Positions 26,751 through 36,100 of a DNA stretch of 64,000 nucleotides are shown here, piece after piece; position 1 is the stretch's first letter, and the number at the start of each line of letters is the position of its first letter. Source of the stretch: Lepidurus packardi. Its lineage: Eukaryota; Arthropoda; Branchiopoda; Notostraca; Triopsidae. The stretch covers positions 573,001-637,000 of the forward strand of contig JAKZAN010000039.1 of NCBI GenBank assembly GCA_023053545.1. Direction: 5' to 3'. The notes under the pieces were generated by a model. That model made no database searches. It saw only the letters and a list, made by a program, of their open reading frames with translations, and was not told the origin of the DNA. The position numbers and the translations under genes are program-made.

Positions 26751-27326
26751 GGAAAAACTACGTCCCGGAGTAAAAGAAATTTGCGAAATAAAAGAGTAAA
26801 AGGATGCGGAGTAAAAGGAATTTGCGTTAAGAAACTCCTGACGTGCGAAAATGCGATTCCAAGCCAGGTCACTAAACGAGGTCACTAAACCAAACGATTG
26901 TCCGTCGCAACCAAAGTCTACATCCAAAGGAAGGGCTTTGAAGAAGGGCTTGTCTGTCGCAACCAAAGACTACATCCAAATGTCCTGCAAGTTTATTATT
27001 ATCTATTATATTATTATTATATTATTATATTATTATTCTATTATCGCGATGGTGTAGGGTCCGGTGACGTTCCATACGTAAAGATGCAGGAGATCGCTTC
27101 TTTGAGAGCGGCTTTTCAAGCCACAAATGCGGTTATGATCCCAAGTTGGTTGCAATTCTTGTGAACAAACGTCTGAACACTCGCGGAGATAGCCAAGTAA
27201 AGGTGATCAATTTGTGTCAAGGCGTACATGTCAATATCTTGAACAGGAGTAGGGAAAGGCGAGAAATGGTACAATTCGAAATCATTTTGCTGGGGGGAGA
27301 TAATTTTACTGGTGGGAAATCGATCC
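26751..27326 (-). other. Noncoding region between pol and 3' LTR
   Basis: About 576 bp with no convincing gene; the short ORFs on both strands overlap low-complexity sequence and show no known motif. It holds three small direct duplications: CGGAGTAAAAGRAATTTGCG at 26766 and 26807; AGGTCACTAAAC twice near 26866-26890; and a 31-bp segment at 26898 and 26950 with two mismatches (core CGCAACCAAAG). It also holds an ATT microsatellite. An env remnant was looked for and not seen. Confidence 0.7.
26993..27044 (+). repeat. ATT/TAT trinucleotide microsatellite
   Basis: About 52 bp of imperfect TTA/ATT repeats with occasional CTA interruptions, within the noncoding 3' part of the retrotransposon. It is a likely length-variable marker for distinguishing copies of this element. 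Confidence 0.85.
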
Positions 27327-30300
27327 TTATTTAAAATACTGTACGTCTTGAGAGAAACGTACGGGGGGCTTTACGACTCGTCCCGAGCGGGTGGTTAGGG
27401 TTGGGCGGTTATCTATGGGTGGAAACAATAATCGAGGTTGCACTACTGGTAAGGGTGGGTCACTTATGGAACGGGAGCGTATTAATACTTCTGTGGGGAG
27501 TGACATGGGCTCGGAGGAAGAAGAATGGGGGGCACAAATTTCTGCAGGTGTACTAACGGTTCGGGGTCGGAAAGCATGAGGGAAGTTGTAAGTCGGGAAG
27601 GAATCATCAGAAACAATGAAATTAGATGGGGGTTGGAGATCACTTTGATAAGGGGTGGAAACATCAGGGGAGGAGGGAGTACTCGTAGAAGAATTTGGGT
27701 CGAGAGCTGGACTTCGATGGGTGGACCAGGTTTGCTCATCTGTCAAGGCGGGAAAAGGTGAAGAAGTAGGGCTGGTAGGCCTAGATTCGGGCATCGAGAA
27801 GTTTGAGTAATCTGCGGAGTCCGAGGAATTTTCCGGGCTGGCTGGAGCGGGGGGCAAGTTTTGGAAGGCGGGAGGTGGCGTCAATGGTCGGGAGGGAGTG
27901 GTGTTGGGATGGGGAGTAGGAAAGTTAAGGGCCGGGGGTGGGGGTACATAGATTTCAACGGTGGGGGGTGTTAATTCTGCGGCGGATTTTAGTAATTGAT
28001 CGATCTGATCGAGGAGTTTATCCGTTTGTTCTTCGAGTTTTTCTGTGGTTGGGGGTTTCTTGGGTTTTGGGGATTCCGCAGGGGGAAGCGTCCCGAGTGG
28101 GACATTAATTTGAGGGGTGGGGGATTTTCGTCGGGCACAGACATCACAGGATTTGCAATACTTCTCCACGTCGTTGAACATTCTTTTCCAGAAGAAGCGA
28201 CTGCGGATTTTGGTGAATGTTTTCGAAATACCAAGGTGTCCGGCTAAATCATGGTCATGATTAGATTCCAAAATTTCGGGGACGAGAACTTGGGGGATGA
28301 CTAATTGGGTGAGGATTTCATGACGAGGGGAATTTGGTCGAGGCATTGCATGGTGATATAATAGCTTGGTGTCAGGATCTATAAAGAAGTTTTCAACTTC
28401 GAAAAGCCAGGGTGGGTGTTGATTTCCTTTCCCAGGGTTTTGTCCACGTGAAATGTAATCGTAGAGTGGGCGACAATAAGAGTCAGCATATTGAAGTTTT
28501 CGAAGCTGGGTTTCTGTTATCTCCATTAATTTGAGTCGTCCATCCTGTGAGGCCGAATTAATCTGTGCTATTTCATGGCTTGGACAGGATGGTAAGGCTA
28601 TACGGGAAAGAGCGTCAGCGTTCTTGTTCAGACGTCCGGGACGATATTGTATGTCATAATCGTATTCTGCTAAAGTTAATGACCAACGCACTAAACGAGG
28701 GGATGAGTCTTTTACTGACATTAACCATCGGAGGGAATTATGGTCAGTGTAAACGGAAAAATGTCGGCCGTACAGGAATGTCCTGAAATGTTTCACAGCC
28801 CAAACGATTGCCAAAGCTTCCTTTTCCGTCGTTGCATAGTTTCTCTCAGCTTTGTTTAACAAGCGGCTAGCATAGGCGATGGCAACTTCTTTACCTTCTT
28901 GGGTTTGAGCAAGGACAGCTCCAACAGCAAAATCCGAAGCATCCGTGTGGAGGAAGAAGGGTTGCTCAAAGTCTGGGTAAGCTAGAATGGGCCAGGTCAT
29001 TAAGTGACCCTTGAGTCGTAAAAAGGCTTCATCTTCTTCTGCATTCCATCGAAAATCTACGTTTTTCCCCGTCAACTTGTGAAGAGGGGCTGCAATTTTT
29101 GAAAATCCTTCGATAAAACGGCGATAATAACCAGCAATTCCCAAAAAGGTTTGGACTTCGTTTACGGTAGTGGGAGTGGGGTATGCAACTATAGCGCTAA
29201 TTTTATCGGGATCGGGTTCGACTCCGTTTTGAGAGACAAAGTGACCAAGGTATTTAATCCGGTCCATAAACAATTCGCATTTGGAGGGTTTTAATTTTAA
29301 TCCGGCATCCCGTAATCGTTCAAAGACCAGATTTAAGCGTTCCAGATGTTCCTCAAAGGTTTTACTATGAACAATGATATCATCGATATAAGCTAGGCAG
29401 ATTTTATTCACTAGGCCTCGGAGTACGTTGTTCATTAATCGCTGGAAAGTGGCAGGGGCGTTACAAAGTCCGAAGGGCATGCGGTTAAATTCGTAATGCC
29501 CGTATGGAGACGAGAAAGCTGTTTTTTCTTGATCTTCCGGTTCCAATTCGATCTGCCAAAAACCGTTGATGAGGTCGAACAGGGAAAAATATTTAGACTT
29601 AGCTAAACAGTTAAAGGATTCGTGGATATTGGGTAAGGGGTACTGATCTTTTCTCGTGATCGCGTTTAGTTTTCGGTAGTCTATCACTAAACGTTTGGTT
29701 CCATCCTTTTTGTCAACCAAAAGAACGGGTGCTCCCCAAGGTGAATTTGATTCCCTGATAATTCCTACTTCCAATAGGCTTTTAATTTTGCTCTCCATCA
29801 CAGGTTGTAGAGCTTCGGGGACGCGATAGGGTTTTTGATGAATAGGGGAATTACCCTGAACATCTATTCTATGTCGAACCTTAGAAGTTTGTCCCATGTC
29901 CATGTCACCTTGGGCGAAAATGTCGGAATTGGCTTCCAGGAGCTCAAGCAGTTTGAATTTTTGATCGGAGGAAATGTTATTACCGATGTTGAACTTGTTG
30001 GGGTCAAAGGGACGGAGGTTCTCGTCAGAGTTTTCAGATTGACGAGTTATTTTAACATGATTGACTGGAAAGGAGCTAGCACTTGGGTTAACTTCAAGAT
30101 CTAAGATACCCATGAAATCGGTCGTCATGAAATTGTGGATTTCGTTAGATTGATTTGTAATTAGTATGGGTATTTTTGTAGTGCCATCCGTTAGCACCAT
30201 GACTGGTTCAACATAGACATTGGGTCGTAGCAAATCAGCGGGTTCGAGAATGCCGGTTTTCCCGTAGCGCGGGATAAAGCGAAAACTACTTGATTTATCA

Positions 30301-31187
30301 GCTCGTTTAGGGATCTCGATTCTCCCGTAAACGGTTCGACTGGTGTAGGGCAACACGGAGATATTTTTGTCTAAAAAGACACGGTACCTAGACTTTTCTA
30401 TGTGCGGAATTTCAGGCACATCTGGGGTTGGGATTTTGAGAGGGCCAGGGATTTGTCTGACAGAGTCAATAAGGCTAGATAATAACTCTAGTTGACGGGT
30501 AACATGATCTGGGGTTGGAATAGGGGGATTTGTGGAAGGGGGATTGGGGGATGGACACATTGGAGTAGTTGGTGGGGTAATGGTAGGGCAAGGGTAAGGT
30601 AACGATAGTGATGGAGCATCAGCCTTTTCTTTGGGTTGGCTTGGGGGGTCACGAAAAATTACGAGTTGCAACTTTCCGTCTATAATTAGGTCATGTTGGC
30701 AAATAAAATCTATTCCCAAGACAATGTCACAATTTATGTGGGGGCTAACCACGAAATCATGTCTAAATCTTCGTCCTGCTAGACCGATTTCGGCGTGAAC
30801 GGCTCCTTTTGTTAGCAATTCCGCATTCAAAATTGAATATAAGCGGACATTTGAGGGGGTATGGGAGAAGATGAATCCGCTATTTTTTAGTTCATTATAG
30901 ACGGATTCCTTCATAAGTGAAACCCCTGCTCCACTATCGACAAGGGCAGAGTATGAAAATTGTCCAACATCTGCCTTTAACACAGGAGTCTTGACACCGG
31001 TTGATACTTCGGCTACGACATCGTTAAAATAAACTGGGGGGCGGACAACGTTAGCGGGTATGGTAGCATTATTTGGTGATGACGTTGCGTCATCACTAAA
31101 TTGGGGGGGTGGAGGAATAATTGGGAGGTGAGGTTGGGTTTTAACTCGAGGGGGCAAGGGCTTTTTGCGGGGTAAAGGGGTTCCCAT
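27327..31187 (-). CDS. pol: Pol polyprotein (PR-RT-RH-partial IN)
   Basis: 1286 codons from the first ATG; the frame is open upstream to the frameshift site at 31214-31220, so the natural product is probably Gag-Pol. Protease: DSGAG at 84-88 and partner motif VLGID at 156-160. A Pro-rich linker covers about 181-235. Reverse transcriptase: VIDYRKLN 501-508, FDLINGFWQI with D538, MPFGLCNAPATFQ 570-582, YIDD 600-603 and YLGH 656-659. RNase H: D749 (TDAS), E790 (KEAL), D815 (TDH), D858 (ADALSR). Integrase zinc head: H979, H984, C1014, C1017. After VPLGTLPPAE (ending 1038) the D,D35E core is missing; about 248 Pro/Ser-rich residues follow, ending in SGRVVKPPVRF (1268-1278), a tail common in gypsy-type Pol proteins. 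No internal stop or frameshift is present. Protease, RT and RNase H look complete; integrase cannot be active. Confidence 0.96.
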   Translation of the reverse strand: MGTPLPRKKPLPPRVKTQPHLPIIPPPPQFSDDATSSPNNATIPANVVRPPVYFNDVVAEVSTGVKTPVLKADVGQFSYSALVDSGAGVSLMKESVYNELKNSGFIFSHTPSNVRLYSILNAELLTKGAVHAEIGLAGRRFRHDFVVSPHINCDIVLGIDFICQHDLIIDGKLQLVIFRDPPSQPKEKADAPSLSLPYPCPTITPPTTPMCPSPNPPSTNPPIPTPDHVTRQLELLSSLIDSVRQIPGPLKIPTPDVPEIPHIEKSRYRVFLDKNISVLPYTSRTVYGRIEIPKRADKSSSFRFIPRYGKTGILEPADLLRPNVYVEPVMVLTDGTTKIPILITNQSNEIHNFMTTDFMGILDLEVNPSASSFPVNHVKITRQSENSDENLRPFDPNKFNIGNNISSDQKFKLLELLEANSDIFAQGDMDMGQTSKVRHRIDVQGNSPIHQKPYRVPEALQPVMESKIKSLLEVGIIRESNSPWGAPVLLVDKKDGTKRLVIDYRKLNAITRKDQYPLPNIHESFNCLAKSKYFSLFDLINGFWQIELEPEDQEKTAFSSPYGHYEFNRMPFGLCNAPATFQRLMNNVLRGLVNKICLAYIDDIIVHSKTFEEHLERLNLVFERLRDAGLKLKPSKCELFMDRIKYLGHFVSQNGVEPDPDKISAIVAYPTPTTVNEVQTFLGIAGYYRRFIEGFSKIAAPLHKLTGKNVDFRWNAEEDEAFLRLKGHLMTWPILAYPDFEQPFFLHTDASDFAVGAVLAQTQEGKEVAIAYASRLLNKAERNYATTEKEALAIVWAVKHFRTFLYGRHFSVYTDHNSLRWLMSVKDSSPRLVRWSLTLAEYDYDIQYRPGRLNKNADALSRIALPSCPSHEIAQINSASQDGRLKLMEITETQLRKLQYADSYCRPLYDYISRGQNPGKGNQHPPWLFEVENFFIDPDTKLLYHHAMPRPNSPRHEILTQLVIPQVLVPEILESNHDHDLAGHLGISKTFTKIRSRFFWKRMFNDVEKYCKSCDVCARRKSPTPQINVPLGTLPPAESPKPKKPPTTEKLEEQTDKLLDQIDQLLKSAAELTPPTVEIYVPPPPALNFPTPHPNTTPSRPLTPPPAFQNLPPAPASPENSSDSADYSNFSMPESRPTSPTSSPFPALTDEQTWSTHRSPALDPNSSTSTPSSPDVSTPYQSDLQPPSNFIVSDDSFPTYNFPHAFRPRTVSTPAEICAPHSSSSEPMSLPTEVLIRSRSISDPPLPVVQPRLLFPPIDNRPTLTTRSGRVVKPPVRFSQDVQYFK

Positions 31188-31210
31188 CCGACCCTCGGCG
31201 GTGGGCCTTT

Positions 31211-32602
31211 TTAGTTTTTTGGGGGGTTGTTACCGAAAAGGACTTTCTCGACTTCTCTCTGCTGCTCCAAGGAGGGAAGGGGAAACGGAGGTCTAGTTCC
31301 CCATTTGGCGGCTAAAACATCTTGGAGGAATGGACAAGTCTTTACAATGTGTCCTTGGTTATGACAATAATTGCAAACAGGAGTATTGTCATTGCGCGTG
31401 TCAACCGGGTTACGGGGAGGCTGAGGATTACCCTGGGAACCTTGCGGGTGGTGGAATGGTTGTTGTGGGTGTTGGTTAAAGCCTCGGGATTGGAGAGGGT
31501 GATAGGCTGGGCGGAAAGTGGGGCGGAAAGGACCTTGATTCCGTCCTTCTTGGGCAGGAAGGTGGGATGGTGACAGGGGACGCGGGTTAACGCTTCTTCC
31601 TTGTCCATTACCACTTGGTCGGTAAGAGGGAGAGCCGGGTGGTTGGGAATCGAAGGAATCTACAGGATGATGGGAATAAGGCTCCTCGAACTCGGAAAAA
31701 ACACCAGCGATCCTAGATTTTGTCTCCTGCAGGAGAGTTTTTTGTTCGGCCGCCATGTCTCTAATCTGCTGAAGGTAGCGGTTGGCGGTGTCCATAAATT
31801 CGGTGGGGAAGGTTGGGAGGGGAATAAAATTTTTCTCTTCGGTACGGGCAAGGGTGACAATCTCGTCGAATCGCAAATCTTGATCGCCAAGGGTTCGTCG
31901 GACAAGAGGTTTGAGGGCTACATTTAAGCCTCGGAGGAAAGCTGATTTGTTGATTTCCTCGATGGCGGTTGCTGCACCCGCGTCGCCTTGATTTAGACGT
32001 TGGTAAAGTTTCCCGTGACGATCTCGAGAATGGGCGAGTAGTTTTTGCGCGTATTGCGCTATTTTTTCGGTTGGGCCTTGGGTAGGTGGTTCCTGCTCAT
32101 CTACTTCCGGGTAATGAAACCGGGTGAGGAAGGATTCTCGGAAGGTGTCCCAATTAGTTTTCGTTGGGCCATCCAACATTCGATAAAAAATGAGGGCTTC
32201 TCCCTCGAGTCTTCCGTGAACGGCTCTCAGGATCCTATCACTAAGGTCTGGATAGCTGCTTAATTGCATACTTAGTGCAACTAACCAGTCTTTTATTCGA
32301 GGTCCACCGTCGTATTTTGGGATCTGGTTTAATATGGCAATGATTGATTCACTGCTGCGGGTATTGGAAGGGGTGGTTGGACGGGAGAAGGTGATCAAGT
32401 CGGAATCGTCAAGAGCGAGAGGTTGTCCTAGAAACGTGAAGCTAGGGGCAGTTGGACGAGTGATGCCAGTGGTAGACATCGTAGGTGCAGCGGCGGATGC
32501 AAACACCGATGAAAGGGGTGGGAGGTTGAGAAGGGCAGTAGAAGTACTTGGGTTACCTGTAGGCAATGGGTTGCCGCGGGCGTCCATGATACTGATATAC
32601 AA
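31211..32602 (-). CDS. gag: Gag capsid/nucleocapsid polyprotein
   Basis: 463 residues. It makes the cytoplasmic virus-like particle that packages element RNA. A retrotransposon Gag capsid domain spans about residues 90-265, with the motifs YDGG 97-100 and FRESFLTRFHYP (about 164-175) and a helical region around 180-300. A Gln/Pro/Arg-rich linker (about 320-405) leads to one CCHC zinc knuckle, C410-x2-C413-x4-H418-x4-C423. The start used is the first ATG (32602); a second ATG at codon 6 begins MDARGN and is equally plausible. The stop overlaps the frameshift site joining this gene to pol, which lies in the -1 frame. A single knuckle and this length fit Ty3/gypsy Gag. The frame is intact. Confidence 0.94.
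   Translation of the reverse strand: MYISIMDARGNPLPTGNPSTSTALLNLPPLSSVFASAAAPTMSTTGITRPTAPSFTFLGQPLALDDSDLITFSRPTTPSNTRSSESIIAILNQIPKYDGGPRIKDWLVALSMQLSSYPDLSDRILRAVHGRLEGEALIFYRMLDGPTKTNWDTFRESFLTRFHYPEVDEQEPPTQGPTEKIAQYAQKLLAHSRDRHGKLYQRLNQGDAGAATAIEEINKSAFLRGLNVALKPLVRRTLGDQDLRFDEIVTLARTEEKNFIPLPTFPTEFMDTANRYLQQIRDMAAEQKTLLQETKSRIAGVFSEFEEPYSHHPVDSFDSQPPGSPSYRPSGNGQGRSVNPRPLSPSHLPAQEGRNQGPFRPTFRPAYHPLQSRGFNQHPQQPFHHPQGSQGNPQPPRNPVDTRNDNTPVCNYCHNQGHIVKTCPFLQDVLAAKWGTRPPFPLPSLEQQREVEKVLFGNNPPKN
31214..31220 (-). promoter_or_regulatory. -1 programmed ribosomal frameshift site (A AAA AAC)
   Basis: On the element strand the last gag codons read CCA AAA AAC TAA. The heptamer A AAA AAC is in the X XXY YYZ phase of the gag frame and is the codon pair just before the stop. 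A one-base slip back leads to CTA AAA AGG and stays open into the pol frame, including its first ATG at 31187. Six bases downstream GGCCC can pair with GGGTC across an 8-base loop (one G-U pair), a candidate stimulatory stem. This heptamer class is well known in retroviruses and retroelements; use here is inferred. Confidence 0.85.
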
Positions 32603-32718
32603 GAATGACCTTAAAGGAACTCGACGTCTGAAACCACAATATCACTGCTTCACTTAAATGTTTTAATATTCGAAAGGTTAAATAGAATAACAGGGAATAA
32701 TCACGAGCCTAAAAGCCA
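32603..32718 (-). other. Leader between primer binding site and gag
   Basis: About 116 bp of AT-rich sequence following the primer site in element order. In LTR retrotransposons this region carries packaging signals; no specific motif was recognised here. Confidence 0.6.
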
Positions 32719-32736
32719 ATCCTACCGACTGCGCCA
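32719..32736 (-). promoter_or_regulatory. Primer binding site for tRNA-Ser
   Basis: On the element strand TGGCGCAGTCGGTAGGAT begins two bases after the 5' LTR. Its complement, ATCCTACCGACTGCG plus CCA, matches the 3' end expected of animal serine tRNAs (T-arm AATCCTACCG, acceptor ending CTGCG). The exact tRNA isoacceptor cannot be fixed without the host tRNA set. Confidence 0.85.
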
Positions 32737-32738
32737 GT

Positions 32739-33170
32739 TGTAAGAAAGTGTCTTACAAATTATAGTAGGTTCTTTGTGGCGGAAGGAGAGGCTGTGGTTA
32801 TCAGGACTCACGGAGTAAAGTTAGAGTCCGAAAAAGGACTTAGACTCTGGTTCACGGATGTATTTTGTACATTCCCACTCTAACACCCTCTGCTAAAAGC
32901 GAGCACCGACCCCTACTAAAGGCAAATTCTGACTGCCCTGATTGATAAGATGAAAGTCACCAGGAAAACAATTAACTAGTAAGCTGAGCTATTACTTCAT
33001 TGGTGTGGGCGGTTCGTACATAATAAGGGGGTTCACAGTATTGGGCAATAATGGATTAATCAGACACATGCATGGCTTCATGCATGTGGAGGGCGACATC
33101 TAGTGTTTACGGGAGAATACAGGTGGGGGGGACTCAAAAACAAGCGGGAGAATAAAAGCACATTCTTACA
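32739..33170 (-). repeat. 5' LTR of the retrotransposon
   Basis: 432 bp, looks identical to the LTR at 26305-26736, with the same 8-bp terminal inverted repeat, the 19-bp end hairpin (32739-32757) and the internal inverted repeat (33065-33088). It should contain the element promoter and transcription start, but no core promoter could be pinned down by eye. Confidence 0.97.
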
Positions 33171-33174
33171 GAAT
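33171..33174 (+). repeat. Target-site duplication, right copy (GAAT)
   Basis: Matches GAAT at 26301-26304. Joining the flanks recreates ordinary satellite sequence that closely matches uninterrupted sites with GAAT at 8803, 18319 and 44152. Confidence 0.85.
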
Positions 33175-36100
33175 TAATTAATTCCTTACGGGCTGAATTA
33201 ATTTCTTACGGACTTAATTAATTCCTTACGGATTGATTTAAATCCTTACGGACTGAATTAATTATTTACGTACTGAATTAATTAATTAATGGACTGAATT
33301 GATTCATTACGGATTGAATTAATTCCTTACGGACTGAATTAATTCCTTACGGATTGAATTAATTCCTTACGGACGGAATTAATTCTTAACGGTATGAATT
33401 AATTCCTTACGGACCGAATTAATTCCTTTGGGAATGAATTAATTCCTTACGTGCTGAATTAATTTCTTACGGACTGAATTAATTCCTTACGGACTGAATT
33501 AATTCCTTACTTACTGAATTAATTCCTTACGGACTGAATTAATCCCTTACGGACTGAGTTAATTCCATACGGACTGAATTAATTCCTTACGGATTGAAAT
33601 AATTCCTTACGTACTGAATTAATTAATTAATGGACTGAATTAATTCCTTACGGACTGAATCAATTCCTTACGGACTTAATTAATTCCTTACGGACTGAAT
33701 TAATTCCTTACGGACCGAGTTAATTCCTTACGGACTGAATTAATTCCTTACGGATTGAATTAATTCCTTACGGACTGAATTAATTCCTTACGGACTGAAT
33801 TTATTCCTTACGGAGTGAATTAATTCCTTACAGACTGAATTAGTTCCTTACGGACTGAATTAATTCCTTACTAACATAATAAATTCCTTACGGAATGAAT
33901 TAATTCCTTACGGACTGAAATAATTCCTTACGGACTGAATTAATTCCTTACGGACTGAATTAATTCTTAACGGTATGAATTAATTCCTTACGGACCGAAT
34001 TAATACCTTTGGGAATGAACTAATTCCTTACGTGCTGAATTAATTTCTTACGGACTGAATTAATTCCTTACGGACTGAATTAATTCCTTACTTACTGAAT
34101 TAATTCCTTACTTACTGAATTAATTCCTTACGGACTGAATTAATTAATTAATGGACTGAATTAATTCATTACGGATTGAATTAATTCCTTACGGACTGAA
34201 TTAATTCCTTACGGACTGAATTAATTCCTTACGGATTGAATTAATTCCTTACGGATTGAATTAATTCCTTACGGACTGAATTAATTCCTTACGGATTGAA
34301 TTGATTCCTTACGGACCAAATTAATTCCTTAGGGAAATAATTAATTCCTTACGGGCTGAATTAATTTCTCACGGAATGAATTAATACATTACGGACTGAA
34401 TTAGTTCCTTACGGACTGAATTAGTTCCTTACGGACTGAATTAATTCTTTACGGATATAACTAATTCCTTACGGACTGAATTAATTCCTTAATGAATGAA
34501 TTAATTCCTTACGGGCTGAATTACTTTCTAACGGACTGAATTAATTCCTTACGGATTGAATTAATTCCTTACGGACTGAAATAATTCCTTACGGACTGAA
34601 TTAATTCCTTACGGAGTGAATTAATTCCTTACAGACTGAATTAATTCCTTACGGAATGAATTAATTCCTTACGGAATGAATTAGTTCCTTACGGACCAAA
34701 TTAATTCCTTAGGGAATTAATTAATTCCTTACAATTGAATTAAATCCTTACGGACTGAATTAATTATTTACGTACTGAATTAATTAATTAATGGACTGAA
34801 TTGATTCATTACGGATTGAATTAATTCCTTACGGACTGAATTAATTACCTAAGGACTGAATTAATTCCTTACGGATTGAATTAATTCCTTACGGACCAAA
34901 TTAATTCCTTAGGGAAATAATTAATTCCTTATGGGCTGAATTAATTTCTCAAGGACTGAGTTAATACATTACGGACTGAATTAGTTCCTTACGGACTGAA
35001 TTAGTTCCTTACGGACTGAATTAATTCTTTACGGATAGAATTAATTCCTTACGGACTGAATTAATTCCTTAATGAATGAATTAACTTCCTTACGGGCTGA
35101 ATTACTTTCTTACGGACTGAATTAATTCCTTACGGACTGAATTAATTTCTAACGGACTGAATTAATTCCTTACGGACTGAATTAATTCCTTACGGATTGA
35201 ATTAATTCCTTACGGATTGAATTAATTCCTTACGGACAGAATTAATTCTTAACGGTATGAATTAATTCCTTACGGACCGAATTAATTCCTCTGGGAATGA
35301 ATTAATTCCTTACGTGCTGAATTAATTTCTTACGGACTGAATTAATTCCTTACGGACTGAATTAATTCCTTACTTACTGAATTAATTCCTTACGGACTGA
35401 ATTAATTAATTAATGGACTGAATTAATTCATTACGGATTGAATTAATTCCTTACGGACTGAATTAATTCCTTACGGACTGAATTAATTCCTTACGGATTG
35501 AATTAATTCCTTACGGATTGAATTAATTCCTTACGGACTGACTTAATTCCTTACGGACTGAATCAATTCCTTACGGACTGAATTAATTCCTTACGGACTG
35601 AATTAATTCCTTACGGACTGAGTTAATTCCTTACGGAATGAATTAATTCCTTACGGACCAAATTAATTCCTTAGGGAATTAATTAATACCTTACGGATTG
35701 AATTAAATCCTTGCGGACTGAATTAATCCCTTACGGACTGAGTTAATTCCTTACGGACTGAATTAATTCCTTACGGACTGAATTAATTCCTTTCGGAGTG
35801 AATTAATTCCTTACATACTGAATTAATTCCTTACGGAATGAATTAATTCCTTACGGAATGAATTAATTCCTTACTTACCAAATTAATTCCTTAGGGAATT
35901 AATTAATTCCTTACGGGCTGAATTAATTTCTTACGGACTTAATTAATTCCTTACGGATTGATTTAAATCCTTACGGACTGAATTAATTATTTACGTACTG
36001 AATTAATTAATTAATGGACTGAATTGATTCATTACGGATTGAATTAATTCCTTACGGACTGAATTAATTCCTTACGGATTGAATTAATTCCTTACGGATT

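Larger units (their letters stand above)
26305..33170 (-). mobile_element. Ty3/gypsy LTR retrotransposon with integrase core deleted
   Basis: A 6866-bp element read on the minus strand, inserted in the satellite. In element order: 5' LTR (32739-33170), tRNA-Ser primer site, gag, -1 frameshift site, pol (protease, reverse transcriptase, RNase H, integrase zinc head), about 590 bp of noncoding sequence, polypurine tract and 3' LTR (26305-26736). The LTRs are both 432 bp and look identical by eye, and GAAT flanks both ends, so the insertion is young. Domain order PR-RT-RH-IN marks Ty3/gypsy (Metaviridae) rather than copia. The catalytic core of integrase is absent, so the copy is probably non-autonomous. 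No env gene was seen. Confidence 0.96.

Noticed and set aside
26700-27334. Short ORFs on both strands, possible env gene
   Set aside because: They cross direct duplications and an ATT microsatellite and show no signal peptide, fusion motif or membrane anchor. They are read as noncoding.
28000-28080. A frameshift or sequencing error hiding the integrase core
   Set aside because: The frame stays open through the join, and the remaining space to the 3' LTR shows no D,D35E pattern in other frames, so this is a deletion rather than a shifted frame.
27391-30104. Several short ORFs opposite or inside pol
   Set aside because: All are shadows of the 1286-codon pol frame in Pro/Ser-rich or otherwise biased sequence.
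31322-32657. Several ORFs of 72-108 codons opposite or inside gag
   Set aside because: They are shadows of the gag frame, which has a Gag capsid domain and a CCHC knuckle.
32680-32740. tRNA gene
   Set aside because: The sequence resembling a tRNA-Ser 3' end is only 18-19 bases next to the LTR and lacks the rest of the cloverleaf; it is the primer binding site.
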